A stretch of DNA of 56,540 nt from Candidatus Methanomethylophilaceae archaeon (GTDB lineage Archaea; Thermoplasmatota; Thermoplasmata; Methanomassiliicoccales; Methanomethylophilaceae). The stretch lies in NCBI GenBank assembly GCA_017507885.1, contig JAFVZY010000124.1:1-56540 (forward strand). The letters are read 5' to 3'. Of the stretch, positions 1 through 8,949 are shown one piece after another. The notes beneath the pieces are model-generated. The model was given only the letters and a program-made list of their open reading frames with translations, was not told the DNA's origin and did not search any database. How positions within the stretch are numbered: position 1 is the stretch's first letter; each line of letters starts with the position of its first letter. A program made the position numbers and the translations under genes.

Positions 1-685
1 GACGGGGTGTGACGATACGCTCGACTGCAGGGTCGTCTGCGAGGTTCAGGAAAACCACAGCATTCTTGAGTGCTCCGGTTCTCTCGAACTCCTTCATGAA
101 CATCTGCTTCTCCTCGTTGGTGATTCCCATCGCGATGAACACGACGGCGAACTCCTCGTTCTCTCCACGGACCTTTGCCTGCCTTGCGATCTGCAGTGCG
201 ATCTCGTTGTGGGGAAGACCGGATGCGGAGAAGATGGGCAGCTTCTGACCCCTGACCAGGGTGTTCATTCCATCGATGGTGGAGATACCGGTCTGGATGA
301 AATCAGAGGGGCTGTCCCTTGCCCAGGGGTTGATTGCTGCTCCGACGATGTCGAGCTCCTGCTCGGGAACGATCTTCGCTCCACCGTCGAGGGGGTCTCC
401 GGCTCCGGAGAGGACCCTGCCGAGCATGTCCTTGGACACGGGCATCTTCATGGTCTCGCCGAGGAAACGAACGGATGCGTCCCTGTCAATTCCGGTGGTA
501 CCCTCGAACACCTGGACGACGACGATGTCATCGGAGGAGTCGAGAACCTCTCCCCTCCTCATGGAACCGTCGGACAACCTGATGTTAACGATCTCCTTGT
601 ATCCGACGGGCTCGGTCTTCTTGACGAAGATGAGAGGTCCGGCGATCTGGGAGATGGTCTTGTACTCTTTGGTAATGTCTGCCAT
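1..685 (-). CDS. atpB: A-type ATP synthase subunit B (partial, C-terminus outside window)
   Basis: Non-catalytic B subunit of the archaeal A1 head, which alternates with catalytic subunit A in the hexamer. The first 228 residues are visible, starting [17 protein letters not shown]; the reading frame is open to the window edge. [12 protein letters not shown] and the run toward ERIVTPR are typical of B subunits, and the classical Walker A loop is absent, as expected for the regulatory subunit. It is the last visible gene of the H-I-K-E-C-F-A-B operon and starts only 6 bases after the atpA stop. Subunit D would be expected beyond the window edge. Confidence 0.95.
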   Translation of the reverse strand, partial: MADITKEYKTISQIAGPLIFVKKTEPVGYKEIVNIRLSDGSMRRGEVLDSSDDIVVVQVFEGTTGIDRDASVRFLGETMKMPVSKDMLGRVLSGAGDPLDGGAKIVPEQELDIVGAAINPWARDSPSDFIQTGISTIDGMNTLVRGQKLPIFSASGLPHNEIALQIARQAKVRGENEEFAVVFIAMGITNEEKQMFMKEFERTGALKNAVVFLNLADDPAVERIVTPR

Positions 686-691
686 TTGAAA

Positions 692-2422
692 TCACGCTCC
701 CAGTTCTGCGAACTGCTTGTCCATGTCCTCGGACACGGCTGCGAGCTCTGCATCGGTGTTCTCCTCGTACTTGGCCTGGTTGAACCTGGTCCTGACGGGG
801 AGGTACGCGATCTTGTCGACCTGGATACCGGCGGCGATGGCCTTGTCCGCGAGGTCGGAGTACTTCTTGATGAGGGACATCATGACGTACTGCCTCTGGA
901 GGGGACAGTAACAATCGACGGGGTGGTATGCGTTCTGCTGGAGGTAGATCTCACGGATCATCTTGGCAACCTCGAGGGTGATCTTCTGCTCATCGGGCAG
1001 AGAATCGGATCCGACCATCTGAACGACCTCCTGCAGCTCGGACTCCTTCTGGAGGGTCTGCATTGCCCAGGCCCTGAGGTCGGGGAAGTCGTCTGCGACG
1101 TTATCCTTGTACCACTGGAGGAGCTGCTTGTCATACATGGTGTATGAGGTCAGCCAGTTGATGGTGGGGAAGTGCCTCCTCTCCCTCAGCTTGGTGTCGA
1201 GTGCCCAGAAGACACGGACGATACGGAGGGTGTTCTGAGTGACAGGCTCGGAAAGGTCTCCACCGGGAGGAGAGACTGCTCCGATGACGGAGATAGATCC
1301 GTCCTCTCCACAGAGGGTCCTGGCACGGCAGGCACGCTCGTAGAACTCGGACAGACGTCCAGCGAGGTATGCGGGGTAACCCTCCTCTCCGGGCATCTCC
1401 TCAAGCCTGGAGGAGATCTCACGCATGGCCTCTGCCCACCTGGAGGTGGAGTCTGCCATGAGGGAGACGTTGTATCCCATGTCCCTGAAGTACTCGGCGA
1501 TGGTCATTCCGGTGTAAACGGATGCCTCCCTTGCGGCGACAGGCATGTTGGAGGTGTTGGCGATGAGGACGGTCCTCTTCATGAGGGACTCTCCGGTCCT
1601 GGGGTCCTCGAGTTCGGGGAACTCGGTAAGAACCTCGGTCATCTCGTTTCCACGCTCTCCACATCCGATGTAAACCACGATCTCCGCATCGGAGTACTTT
1701 GCGAGGGACTGCTGGGTAACGGTCTTTCCGGTACCGAATGCACCGGGGATGGCAGCTGCTCCTCCCTTTGCGAGGGGGAACATGGTGTCGAGAACACGGA
1801 GTCCGGTGACCAGGGGGACATCGGGCTGGTACTTCTCGGCAACGGGCCTGGGGTTACGGACGGGCCAGTACTGCATCATGCAGACGTCCTTTCCATCGAT
1901 GACCGCGACGGTCTCCTCGACGGTGAAGGAACCAGACTTGATGGACTCGATCTTTCCCTTCTTGATGTCAAGGGGAACCATGATCTTGTGAACCATAGGT
2001 CCTTCCTGGACGGTACCGATGACCTGTCCTGCGGAAACCTCGTCTCCGACTTTCGCTGTGGGGTTGAAATCCCATTTCTTCTCGTGATCCAAACCAGGTG
2101 CGGCGACTCCACGGTAGATGAAGTCTCCCATTTTGTCCCTGAGAACGGGCAGAGGCCTCTGAATTCCGTCATAAACGGAGGTCAGAAGTCCGGGTCCGAG
2201 CTCAACGGCAAGAGGCCTGCCGGAGTTGGTGACCGGCTCTCCGGGTTTGATACCGGAGGTATCCTCGTAAACCTGGATGATGGAGTAATCGCCGACGATT
2301 TTGATGACCTCTCCCATCAGCTGCTCGTTTCCGACGTACACGACATCGTACATCTTGGGGGAAATTCCAAGAGCAGTGACGACAGGTCCGGCGACCCTGT
2401 AAATTACACCTTCAGTGCTCAT
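692..2422 (-). CDS. atpA: A-type ATP synthase catalytic subunit A
   Basis: Catalytic ATPase subunit of the membrane-bound archaeal ATP synthase. It has 576 residues, the usual length. The P-loop GAFGTGKT lies at residues 227-234, followed by the nucleotide-binding core ([26 protein letters not shown]). An A-type non-homologous insertion of about 80 residues precedes the P-loop, between roughly residues 110 and 190, distinguishing it from F-type beta subunits. No intein is present in the P-loop region. Its ATG directly follows the TAA of atpF with no spacer, which suggests translational coupling. Confidence 0.98.
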   Translation of the reverse strand: MSTEGVIYRVAGPVVTALGISPKMYDVVYVGNEQLMGEVIKIVGDYSIIQVYEDTSGIKPGEPVTNSGRPLAVELGPGLLTSVYDGIQRPLPVLRDKMGDFIYRGVAAPGLDHEKKWDFNPTAKVGDEVSAGQVIGTVQEGPMVHKIMVPLDIKKGKIESIKSGSFTVEETVAVIDGKDVCMMQYWPVRNPRPVAEKYQPDVPLVTGLRVLDTMFPLAKGGAAAIPGAFGTGKTVTQQSLAKYSDAEIVVYIGCGERGNEMTEVLTEFPELEDPRTGESLMKRTVLIANTSNMPVAAREASVYTGMTIAEYFRDMGYNVSLMADSTSRWAEAMREISSRLEEMPGEEGYPAYLAGRLSEFYERACRARTLCGEDGSISVIGAVSPPGGDLSEPVTQNTLRIVRVFWALDTKLRERRHFPTINWLTSYTMYDKQLLQWYKDNVADDFPDLRAWAMQTLQKESELQEVVQMVGSDSLPDEQKITLEVAKMIREIYLQQNAYHPVDCYCPLQRQYVMMSLIKKYSDLADKAIAAGIQVDKIAYLPVRTRFNQAKYEENTDAELAAVSEDMDKQFAELGA

Positions 2423-2728
2423 TTATTCATCCTCTGTTTTGTATAAATCAACGCCAATCGCCCTCTTGACCTTCTCACGAAGGTCGCTCTCGTCCCCTCC
2501 GACGGGAACGACGACGGGCTGAATCGAATCCATAACCCTCTGTCTGACGACATGGGAGAGATTGACGAGGTCTCCTGCATCCACTGCAAGGATACCTATT
2601 GTAGGCTGGGCCATTGCTTCCAGCATAAGGTCTTGGTAGTTGTCTGCATTGGCGACAAACACGCGCCTGATTCCGGCGAGCCTGAAACCGAGCGTGAATT
2701 CTTCACTTCCAATCACTGCGATTTCCAT
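2423..2728 (-). CDS. atpF: A-type ATP synthase subunit F
   Basis: Small central-stalk subunit (101 residues) that regulates coupling between the A1 head and the ion-translocating ring. The start MEIAVIGSEEFTLGFRLAG is characteristic of V/A-type F subunits. The central VDAGDLVNLSHVVRQR stretch and C-terminal helix fit the Rossmann-like fold followed by a mobile helix. Its ATG overlaps the TGA of atpC by one base and its stop abuts the atpA start, as expected within the operon. Confidence 0.95.
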   Translation of the reverse strand: MEIAVIGSEEFTLGFRLAGIRRVFVANADNYQDLMLEAMAQPTIGILAVDAGDLVNLSHVVRQRVMDSIQPVVVPVGGDESDLREKVKRAIGVDLYKTEDE

Positions 2729-3789
2729 CAGATCACCAGCAATCCTTTGATGATTTCTCTGTCGAGTCCGCTCTCGATACCTCTTGCGATGGTCCTGATG
2801 TTCTTGACCTCGATCTCCTTGTGGATCATGTAATCCACGACGGGGATCATGGACAGGGGATACATGTGGGAGAGCTTGTTGGCCTGGGCCAGCTCGTACC
2901 TCTTCATGAGGGTAACCACATCCCTGAGGCTGACGTTGTCGGCCTCGACGGCATCCTTGATAACATCGTAGAACTCGAGGTGGGACAGGTCGTTGGCTGC
3001 GTCCGCGATGGTCTCCGAGTTGGCGAGCATGGTGGCGTACTTGACGTCGACCTGCTTTCCACCGGGGATGTAGTACTTCATCACGGGTTCGCCGAAGATT
3101 CCCTCGGCCTTCAGCTTGAGGATGACCTTGACGTTCTTGACGTCGATCTCCATTCTGACGAAGTCCTGGAACATCTTCGCGGGCCTGGAAGACGGCTTGA
3201 CGCTTCCGAGAAGGGATGCGTAGTGGTACTTGTCAAGGAAGTCCTCGACCGCTCCGAGGTTGCCCTCGTTCTTGTAAAGGTCGATCGCCTCGTCGACATT
3301 GACACCCTCCATCTTTCCGAATGCAGCGATGATGTCCTCGTGGGAATCCAATACGATCAGTTTTTCCAAATCATCGGCGCTGAGGCTGCCGGCGGGAACC
3401 AGGTCCTCCCTGATACTCTCGGCATCGAGTCCGAAAGACTTTCCGCGGAGAATGACCTTGAGATTCCAGATATCCCATTTGTTGAGATATGCGGAGACCA
3501 GGTTCCTCAACTCACCCTGGGAGGCCATGAGGATGCTGCTGAACACCTTTGCCATGCTGGCATAGGTGGCGCGCTCCACGAGATCGATTCCGGAAACCTT
3601 TCCAGCGTACTCGGCCATCTCTTTCTGATAGCTGGATTCGCTGATGTAACGGGAGATCTCGGGGACGCTCATAAGGAGCATCTTGTTGTAGTCCTCCTCA
3701 CCGAGCAAAAGCGACTTCTTCGCCTTCACCCTGGCTACGGTGTACGCGTAATTGCCTTCTTTTCCGCTGCGCCTGAACATACACTTCAC
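2728..3789 (-). CDS. atpC: A-type ATP synthase subunit C
   Basis: Central-stalk subunit (353 residues) linking the rotor ring to the A1 stalk, equivalent to eukaryotic V-ATPase subunit d. The mostly helical sequence includes NYAYTVARVKAKKSLLL near the N-terminus and three related helical blocks rich in LRNLVSAYLN-like segments, typical of the threefold pseudosymmetric C fold. The start codon overlaps the atpE stop by four bases (ATGA type). Confidence 0.93.
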   Translation of the reverse strand: MKCMFRRSGKEGNYAYTVARVKAKKSLLLGEEDYNKMLLMSVPEISRYISESSYQKEMAEYAGKVSGIDLVERATYASMAKVFSSILMASQGELRNLVSAYLNKWDIWNLKVILRGKSFGLDAESIREDLVPAGSLSADDLEKLIVLDSHEDIIAAFGKMEGVNVDEAIDLYKNEGNLGAVEDFLDKYHYASLLGSVKPSSRPAKMFQDFVRMEIDVKNVKVILKLKAEGIFGEPVMKYYIPGGKQVDVKYATMLANSETIADAANDLSHLEFYDVIKDAVEADNVSLRDVVTLMKRYELAQANKLSHMYPLSMIPVVDYMIHKEIEVKNIRTIARGIESGLDREIIKGLLVI

Positions 3790-4343
3790 CCGAAGAGAAT
3801 ATCAGACACAGATTTCATCTCGCGGTCCCAGATCGACTGGAGAAGAGTGGAGTACTGCATGTCGACCTCGACGGTTCCATCCTCGCTCTGGAGGATGAGA
3901 CCTGCGACGATCCTGCTGTCGTTCTCCACCGAGACGACTCCGAGGTCAGATGCGGTGAACGAGTCGTTCACGGACATGATGGCCTTGGGGGAATCGATGA
4001 TCTTCTTGGCAGCCTCGACCATTGCCTTGTAGTGGACCAGCTTCACATCGGCGGATCCAGCCTCAAGGTCGGCAAGGGTGCTCTCGAAGGCCTCGGTGAG
4101 GAGCTCCTTCTTCTTCGCCAGGACGATCTTCTTGCTCTCCAGCTCTGCGCTGGAAAGCTCCTGACGGTTGAGACGCTCAATTGCCTCTTTGAGCTTCTTG
4201 TCCTCTTTGTCTTTCATCTCAGCGATCTTCACGTCCGCATCGGCCTTGATCTTGGCGACCTCGGCATCGGCCTCCGCCTTGATGGCGGAAGCCTGGTCCT
4301 CTGCGGCCTTGAGGATCTCCTGAGTAACGTTCTGCAGTGCCAT
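3786..4343 (-). CDS. atpE: A-type ATP synthase subunit E
   Basis: Peripheral-stalk subunit (185 residues) that pairs with subunit H as a coiled coil. The N-terminal 70 residues are a continuous Ala/Lys/Glu-rich helix (AEADAEVAKIKADADVKIAE). The globular C-terminal domain (about residues 100-185) contains GLILQSEDGTVEVDM, a conserved signature for E subunits. It lies between the proteolipid gene and atpC in the operon. Confidence 0.93.
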   Translation of the reverse strand: MALQNVTQEILKAAEDQASAIKAEADAEVAKIKADADVKIAEMKDKEDKKLKEAIERLNRQELSSAELESKKIVLAKKKELLTEAFESTLADLEAGSADVKLVHYKAMVEAAKKIIDSPKAIMSVNDSFTASDLGVVSVENDSRIVAGLILQSEDGTVEVDMQYSTLLQSIWDREMKSVSDILFG

Positions 4344-4363
4344 GAGATTACCTCTTGGCGAGC

Positions 4364-4597
4364 TTACATCACGAAGATTCCGAGGATAGCGATAACCAGT
4401 CCGAAAATGACGATGGTCTCAGGCAGAACCATGAAGATCATTGCCTTTCCGAAAAGGGAGAGATCCTCAGTGATTGCTCCGACTGCTGCTGCTCCGATGT
4501 CTTTCTCCGCCATACCGGTTCCAAGTCCAGTCAGACCGACTGCGAGTCCTGCTCCGATTGCGATAAGTCCTGCTCCAACGTCTCCTTCAAGTACCAT
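4364..4597 (-). CDS. atpK: A-type ATP synthase proteolipid subunit K (c-ring)
   Basis: A 77-residue two-helix hairpin forming the rotor ring. Helix 1 (about residues 8-30) is Gly-rich; helix 2 contains MVLPETIVIFGLVIA, where Glu60 is the ion-carrying carboxylate and is followed by Thr61. In sodium-binding rings a hydroxyl residue follows this Glu and a Gln sits in helix 1; here the equivalent helix 1 position appears to be Glu31 (GMAEKD). The sodium motif is therefore incomplete, and H+ versus Na+ use cannot be decided by eye. It is a single hairpin, not a duplicated or triplicated form. Confidence 0.93.
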   Translation of the reverse strand: MVLEGDVGAGLIAIGAGLAVGLTGLGTGMAEKDIGAAAVGAITEDLSLFGKAMIFMVLPETIVIFGLVIAILGIFVM

Positions 4598-4599
4598 TT

Positions 4600-6645
4600 T
4601 TATACCTCTTTAGTTGCTTTTGCGTTTGAAATCGTTTTGTTACGTTTGATTTTAAGGGGATTATACTCGGTTCCTCCTCCATCGAAGAAGATGTTCATGA
4701 GCTCGACCATCTGCAACCTGAGACTGTGCAGTCCGGCGGACAGGATGGCGAGAGTCCAGATGACAAGGTGGAGGAAGGAGAACAGAAGAACTGCGACGAT
4801 GATCGCGACGATGCTCTCGGTACCTCCGAGCATGTTCAACACCATGTCGAGCGCGATGTAGTTGAATGCAAGAGCCATACCGGCCTTGGACATTCCAATT
4901 GCGGCAAGACGAGTGTAGGACAGAACGTTACCGATGATTCCGGGCAGCTCCAGGATGGCCTGGATACCCTCGTGTTTGAAGTTCATTGCAATCTCGATGA
5001 TCACGAAGACCGCTCCGAGCGCCAGGGGAATAAGGTTGGGCTCAAAGCTCTGTCCCATAACAAGAATCATTGCGATTGCGTAACAGATAAGAACCATTCC
5101 AGCGAAGCCGAAAACCCAGCCTCCCTTCTCTTTGAACGCCTCTTTGAATCCGTGCTGGATCGTCGCGTTGTACATGGAGCATACGCGTCCGATGGCCAAG
5201 TGGGCGATACCGATGTAGACGGACAGTTTGAGGAGGAATCCGACATGGAAGAGTTTTCCGATACCGGTTCCATAGGGGACGATACCCTCGAAGATGGGCG
5301 AAAGCTCCACTCCAAGGACCATTTCCCAAGACTGTTCGATACCCTCGACCATATGCGAGGATGAACAGAAGTGCATTCCCAGACATTCTCCGAAGAAGAA
5401 GAATCCGAAGATGAATGCCCAAATTCCGCCAAAGAACAGAACGGTGGCGATTGCACGCCAGTCTTTGTGATGTGTCACCTTGAGACCGTATGCTCCCAAG
5501 ATGATGAAGGGGATGGCGTATCCGACGTCTCCGACCATAAGCCCGAAGAACATGGGAAGGAAGATCGCGATCAGGATGGTAGGGTCAATCTCCTGATATT
5601 TGGGTACGGACACCAGTTTGGTGCAGTACTCGAACTCCTTCACACACTGTCCGTTGCTGAGCTTAGAGGGAACGGTCTGGAACCTCTCCTCCTGCTCCTC
5701 CGCCTCGTGGATGGTCCTTCCGCGCTTCTCCTCGACGACCTCGACATAGGTGCCCTCGACCTTGGTCTCGAGCTCGTTCTTGACGAGTTCGACCTTGGCG
5801 GTGGGGACCCACGCATCGATCACGAAGGTGTAGTCGCTGTTCGCGATCCTGAGCGGGATCTCTCCCTTCTGGACCTCGATGGAAAGCTCCTCCTCGGAAG
5901 CTTTGAGGAAATCTTTGTGTTTTTCAAGAAGTGCCTCGATATCTTTCGAAACGTTCTCCAGATCGGCCTCGCATGCGGCGAGGTCGCGCTCGACCTTGGC
6001 CAGAGCGTTGAGTGCGGATCCCTCGATGGGGGGTACCGCGATCTCGGAGAATCCGCATTCGGAAAGGGTGGAAAGGACGCTGTCCTTGTCCTCGACCTTG
6101 GCGAACACGGCGACGACGTTGTCTCCCTTCTTCTCGGGGGAGAAGAAGACCTCACAGCCCTGAAGGGCGGAAGTGGGGTCCTCGTCAACGGTTCCGACCA
6201 TTGCAACGATACTCCTGTAACCGGAGTAGAGTTCAAGATCGACATCGATTTTAGAAAGAAGCTCAAGATTCTTCTTGGTAGCGTTTAACTCGGTGATTCT
6301 CTGATTGAGATCATTCCTCTTGTCGAGAACGAGCATGACCTCGTCTTCAACAAGTTCGACGCTGTCAGATGATATCTGGCTCTTGATCTCTTCCTCGGGA
6401 ATGACTCCGGTGGCCGTGGTTGCGGTCACACCGAGGTCCTTCTCCATAGCACGCACCTTCAGCAGCCTCTCGGATGCCTTAGGTGAGTATGGGCGGGGTG
6501 TCCCGAGGGAGAAACCTTCATCCGCGTCGACGGTATGATCGATCAGGTGGATAGCCTTGACTGCATAGATGGCCTCGATGGCCTCGTCCATGTGAGTCTT
6601 GGTACCCACGATCACAATCCTACTCATCGACTCAGGAAGTAACAT
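4600..6645 (-). CDS. atpI: A-type ATP synthase subunit I (membrane stator)
   Basis: Membrane stator subunit (681 residues), equivalent to V-ATPase subunit a, which forms the ion half-channels against the K ring. Residues 1 to about 340 are a soluble, partly coiled-coil cytoplasmic domain; the rest carries about seven or eight transmembrane helices, starting with TILIAIFLPMFFGLMVGDVGYA. The conserved SYTRLAAIGMSKAGMALAFN helix carries the essential Arg. The start MLLPESMSRIVIVG was chosen because family members begin with a similar stretch; it overlaps the end of atpH by 14 bases. Confidence 0.95.
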   Translation of the reverse strand: MLLPESMSRIVIVGTKTHMDEAIEAIYAVKAIHLIDHTVDADEGFSLGTPRPYSPKASERLLKVRAMEKDLGVTATTATGVIPEEEIKSQISSDSVELVEDEVMLVLDKRNDLNQRITELNATKKNLELLSKIDVDLELYSGYRSIVAMVGTVDEDPTSALQGCEVFFSPEKKGDNVVAVFAKVEDKDSVLSTLSECGFSEIAVPPIEGSALNALAKVERDLAACEADLENVSKDIEALLEKHKDFLKASEEELSIEVQKGEIPLRIANSDYTFVIDAWVPTAKVELVKNELETKVEGTYVEVVEEKRGRTIHEAEEQEERFQTVPSKLSNGQCVKEFEYCTKLVSVPKYQEIDPTILIAIFLPMFFGLMVGDVGYAIPFIILGAYGLKVTHHKDWRAIATVLFFGGIWAFIFGFFFFGECLGMHFCSSSHMVEGIEQSWEMVLGVELSPIFEGIVPYGTGIGKLFHVGFLLKLSVYIGIAHLAIGRVCSMYNATIQHGFKEAFKEKGGWVFGFAGMVLICYAIAMILVMGQSFEPNLIPLALGAVFVIIEIAMNFKHEGIQAILELPGIIGNVLSYTRLAAIGMSKAGMALAFNYIALDMVLNMLGGTESIVAIIVAVLLFSFLHLVIWTLAILSAGLHSLRLQMVELMNIFFDGGGTEYNPLKIKRNKTISNAKATKEV

Positions 6646-6964
6646 TTAAGGTCCTCTCGAATTCTTTGTTGAGAAAATCTTTTACTTCCTTCACCTTTGC
6701 GTCAGATTTGGCTTCGATACCGTCGGCAACGGCCTTGCTCTTGGCGAGCAGGGCGTCACGCTCGGTGCCGAGTTTCGCCTTCTCATCGGCAATGGCGGAT
6801 TCGTAAGAGCTGCGCATCTGAGCCTCAGCGTCCTGAATCTTCTTCACAGAATCTCTGCGAGCTTCAGCGATTGCGGTCTTCCTATCGACCTCGGCCTGTG
6901 CGACCTTGGCGTCGGCGTCCGCCTCCGCTTTCTTTATTTCCGTAAGTATGTCAGTTCGGCTCAA
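6632..6964 (-). CDS. atpH: A-type ATP synthase subunit H (peripheral stalk)
   Basis: First gene of the operon: a 110-residue almost entirely helical protein, rich in Ala, Lys, Glu and Asp (AEADADAKVAQAEVDRKTA), that forms the right-handed peripheral-stalk coiled coil with subunit E. The start is a TTG codon; no ATG is available in frame nearby, and a GGGGAG Shine-Dalgarno sequence lies seven bases upstream. The leader contains a short hairpin overlapping this ribosome site. Very low sequence complexity makes homology weak, so operon position carries much of the assignment. Confidence 0.85.
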   Translation of the reverse strand: MSRTDILTEIKKAEADADAKVAQAEVDRKTAIAEARRDSVKKIQDAEAQMRSSYESAIADEKAKLGTERDALLAKSKAVADGIEAKSDAKVKEVKDFLNKEFERTLNVTS

Positions 6965-6972
6965 ATTTACAC

Positions 6973-6992
6973 TCCCCGACCCTACGTCGGGT
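6973..6992 (-). promoter_or_regulatory. Leader hairpin overlapping the atpH Shine-Dalgarno
   Basis: On the minus strand CCCGAC pairs with GTCGGG across a five-base loop immediately upstream of the TTG start of atpH. The 3' arm runs into the GGGGAG ribosome-binding sequence, so folding could partly hide it. A TATA-like AT stretch (TTTAAAAAAG side) lies further upstream around 7021-7034. Whether the hairpin regulates ATP synthase translation is inference. Confidence 0.35.
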
Positions 6993-7101
6993 ATTAAGGG
7001 AGGTGTACTTAACTGTTAGTGCTTTTTTAAATAGTTCAGGGAAAAAACAAGCAACGAAACCCAATTGGACGAGTTGATTTTTAAAGAAAGATGCGTGATT
7101 C

Positions 7102-7569
7102 TTACTTATCCTCCATCTTTTCAACCGATTTGAACTCCCTGATAACCACATCCGTCTCGGAAAGAATCTGCTTGGAGAGATCGTCAACATACCCCTCATC
7201 ATACACGATTTCGGAAATTCCGGCATTGATGAGAATCTTGGCGCACATGGAACAGGGATACGTGGTGGTGTAGATGGTCGCACCCTTCACACTGACGCCG
7301 AAATACGCCGCCTGCACGACTGCGTTCTGTTCGGCATGGACGCCTCTGCACAACTCGTGACGCGTACCGGAAGGGATGTTCATCTGTTCGCGGATGCAAC
7401 CGAGTTCTTCGCAATGACGTGTGCCTTTGGGGGAACCGTTGTATCCGGTGGAGAGAACCCTCTTGTCCTTGACGATGACGGCACCGACCCTGCGCCTCAT
7501 GCATGTGGAACGGGATGAAACGAGAAGAGCCATGTTCATGAAGTACTCGTCGTTGGAGGGTCTCTGCAT
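7102..7569 (-). CDS. dCMP deaminase (deoxycytidylate deaminase)
   Basis: Zinc-dependent deaminase converting dCMP to dUMP for thymidylate synthesis. From the chosen ATG the protein has 155 residues. [20 protein letters not shown] matches the normal family N-terminus. The zinc site is complete: HAE at 78-80 (His ligand and catalytic Glu) and PCSMC at 105-109. Extra CxxxxxxC residues near position 53 suggest the second structural zinc seen in some members. Two further ATGs (7590, 7587) would add a few residues that do not look conserved; a longer frame up to 7803 overlaps the divergent signal peptidase gene and is unlikely to be used. Confidence 0.9.
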   Translation of the reverse strand: MQRPSNDEYFMNMALLVSSRSTCMRRRVGAVIVKDKRVLSTGYNGSPKGTRHCEELGCIREQMNIPSGTRHELCRGVHAEQNAVVQAAYFGVSVKGATIYTTTYPCSMCAKILINAGISEIVYDEGYVDDLSKQILSETDVVIREFKSVEKMEDK

Positions 7570-7665
7570 ACCGCATGTAATTCCCATCATACTATATGGA
7601 TTGTTGCAAAAGACCAATCGGGACGGAGTGCCAAGGGTAAATATGATTGTGACATTCGCATCCGT

Positions 7666-8484
7666 GTGAACCCGGAGAACAGGAATCTCGCCATAGGCAT
7701 CGCGGTTGTGATGATCGTGATCATCGGAGGATATGCCGCACTCATCAACTACACGGGCCTGTCCACACCGTTCAGCGTGGTCATGTCCGAAAGCATGCAA
7801 CACGATCCGTACGAATCAAGGATAGGTTGCATAGACACGGGGGACGTCGTCATCGTGAAGGAGGCGGATGCGGATGAAATCCAGAGTTACATCGAAGGCA
7901 CGGTCACCGGCCACAGGAGCTTCGGGGACTACGGTTCCGTCATAATCTACGAAAGAGGATTCGACCAGAACCCCGTTATCCACCGCGCGATAATATGGTT
8001 GGACTGGGACGGTTCCAAGTGGAGTTCCCCCGACCTCGTGGATTACACGGGAGAATGGTACTGTGCGGAAGGCAACTCCAGATCCACCAACCCGTACAAT
8101 CTCGAAGGGATGCTCCACCTCAAGGACGTGACGGCATCCGGGAAAAACGTCACCGTGAATCTCGACAGAATGACGAAGAACAGCGGATACCTCACCATGG
8201 GCGACAACCCGATAGGGAACACCAACTTCGACCAGACCACGGGAATCGCTGATGGACCGGTTCCAATGGAAAAGGTGAAATCCATACCTATCGCGGAGAT
8301 ACCGTGGATAGGTGCGGTGAAAGTCTCGATGAAAGGGGACAACATGGAACACGCACCCAACAGCATCCCCTCTTTGCTCATGACCATCGTGACGATATTC
8401 TCCATAATCATCCTGATCGACGTGTTGAACCACAAAAACACACTCGCGAAGGCAAAAGAGGAGAAGGGGAAGTACAGGTTCTGA
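7666..8484 (+). CDS. Signal peptidase I, archaeal type
   Basis: Membrane-bound peptidase removing signal peptides from exported proteins. Residues 7-29 form the N-terminal membrane anchor. The catalytic serine is Ser43 in SESMQ, and His106 in the NPVIHRAI segment takes the place of the bacterial general-base lysine, as in archaeal and ER-type enzymes. TMGDNP gives the conserved aspartate region. A second hydrophobic helix ([18 protein letters not shown]) near the C-terminus makes this a two-anchor form of 272 residues. The start is GTG at 7666; another GTG two bases earlier runs straight into a stop. It is divergent from the dCMP deaminase gene. Confidence 0.9.
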   Translation: MNPENRNLAIGIAVVMIVIIGGYAALINYTGLSTPFSVVMSESMQHDPYESRIGCIDTGDVVIVKEADADEIQSYIEGTVTGHRSFGDYGSVIIYERGFDQNPVIHRAIIWLDWDGSKWSSPDLVDYTGEWYCAEGNSRSTNPYNLEGMLHLKDVTASGKNVTVNLDRMTKNSGYLTMGDNPIGNTNFDQTTGIADGPVPMEKVKSIPIAEIPWIGAVKVSMKGDNMEHAPNSIPSLLMTIVTIFSIIILIDVLNHKNTLAKAKEEKGKYRF

Positions 8485-8492
8485 GGAACCGT

Positions 8493-8543
8493 ACCCCCCC
8501 GCCCCTCCATTTCCACTGGAACTTCCAACAAGGTGTATCCCCC
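8493..8543 (-). repeat. Left arm of 51-bp inverted repeat, full ORB element
   Basis: Read on the minus strand this arm contains GTTCCAGTGGAAATGGAGG followed by GGCGGGGGGG. It matches the arm at 10450-10500 at 46 of 51 positions, with 31 consecutive identical bases (8493-8523 versus 10470-10500). The TTCCAGTGGAA dyad followed by a G-string is the known layout of archaeal origin recognition boxes bound by Orc1/Cdc6. Its G-string points away from the cdc6 gene, toward the signal peptidase stop nine bases away. Confidence 0.8.
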
Positions 8544-8707
8544 ATCAGAGACACGGGAATCAGAGACGTTTTCAAGCACGATCGATGATGAAACACACAT
8601 CCGAATCGATTATTTTCAATCATGAATCATCAATTTCGAAATGAAACATCCGAAAAACAACACGGTTTTTCAAAAGAAGAATGATCGGAAGAATTTTTTC
8701 GAGTTTT

Positions 8708-8718
8708 TTCCACTGGAA
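8708..8718 (-). repeat. Mini-ORB dyad
   Basis: A perfect TTCCACTGGAA dyad, with an A-run on the minus strand after the dyad (GGAAAAAACTCG). It lacks the G-string, so it resembles a mini-ORB. It closes the AT-rich part of the intergenic region. Confidence 0.6.
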
Positions 8719-8949
8719 CCGGAATGGAAACACGGGACAGGAGAACAATCTGCAATGGAAAAGATTCCACAGAGGGATACAATGGACAAAACAGCACCCC
8801 ATACACAGGAAATTCACCCGATGATTCGAATAAATACACAACGGATAGAACAAAAACGAAAAGAATACGGGGGACGGTCGAGAATCAGCTCCTCTCTAAT
8901 TCCCAACCGAATGCCCGTAAGGGTATTCCGTATTTGTATTTGATGCGAA

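Larger units (their letters stand above)
8485..8949. other. Putative replication origin region (oriC), left part
   Basis: No credible gene lies in these 465 bases; the open frame from 8641 to 8943 has no recognisable features or ribosome site. The region starts with a full origin recognition box (8493-8523, reading on the minus strand) and has a second short box at 8708-8718 flanked by an A-run. Between them, 8558-8710 is clearly AT-rich compared with neighbouring genes and contains runs such as GAATTTTTTCGAGTTTTTT, a good candidate for the unwinding element. It lies next to the Orc1/Cdc6 gene, the usual place for archaeal origins. Confidence 0.7.

Noticed and set aside
6632-6964. Upstream ATG start for atpH
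   Set aside because: None is available in frame before the leader hairpin; the TTG has a well-placed ribosome site.
8641-8943. A 100-codon open frame on the plus strand in the origin region
   Set aside because: No ribosome site, no family-like sequence and Lys/Arg/Ile-rich composition following the AT-rich DNA; the ORB dyad and AT runs explain the region better.
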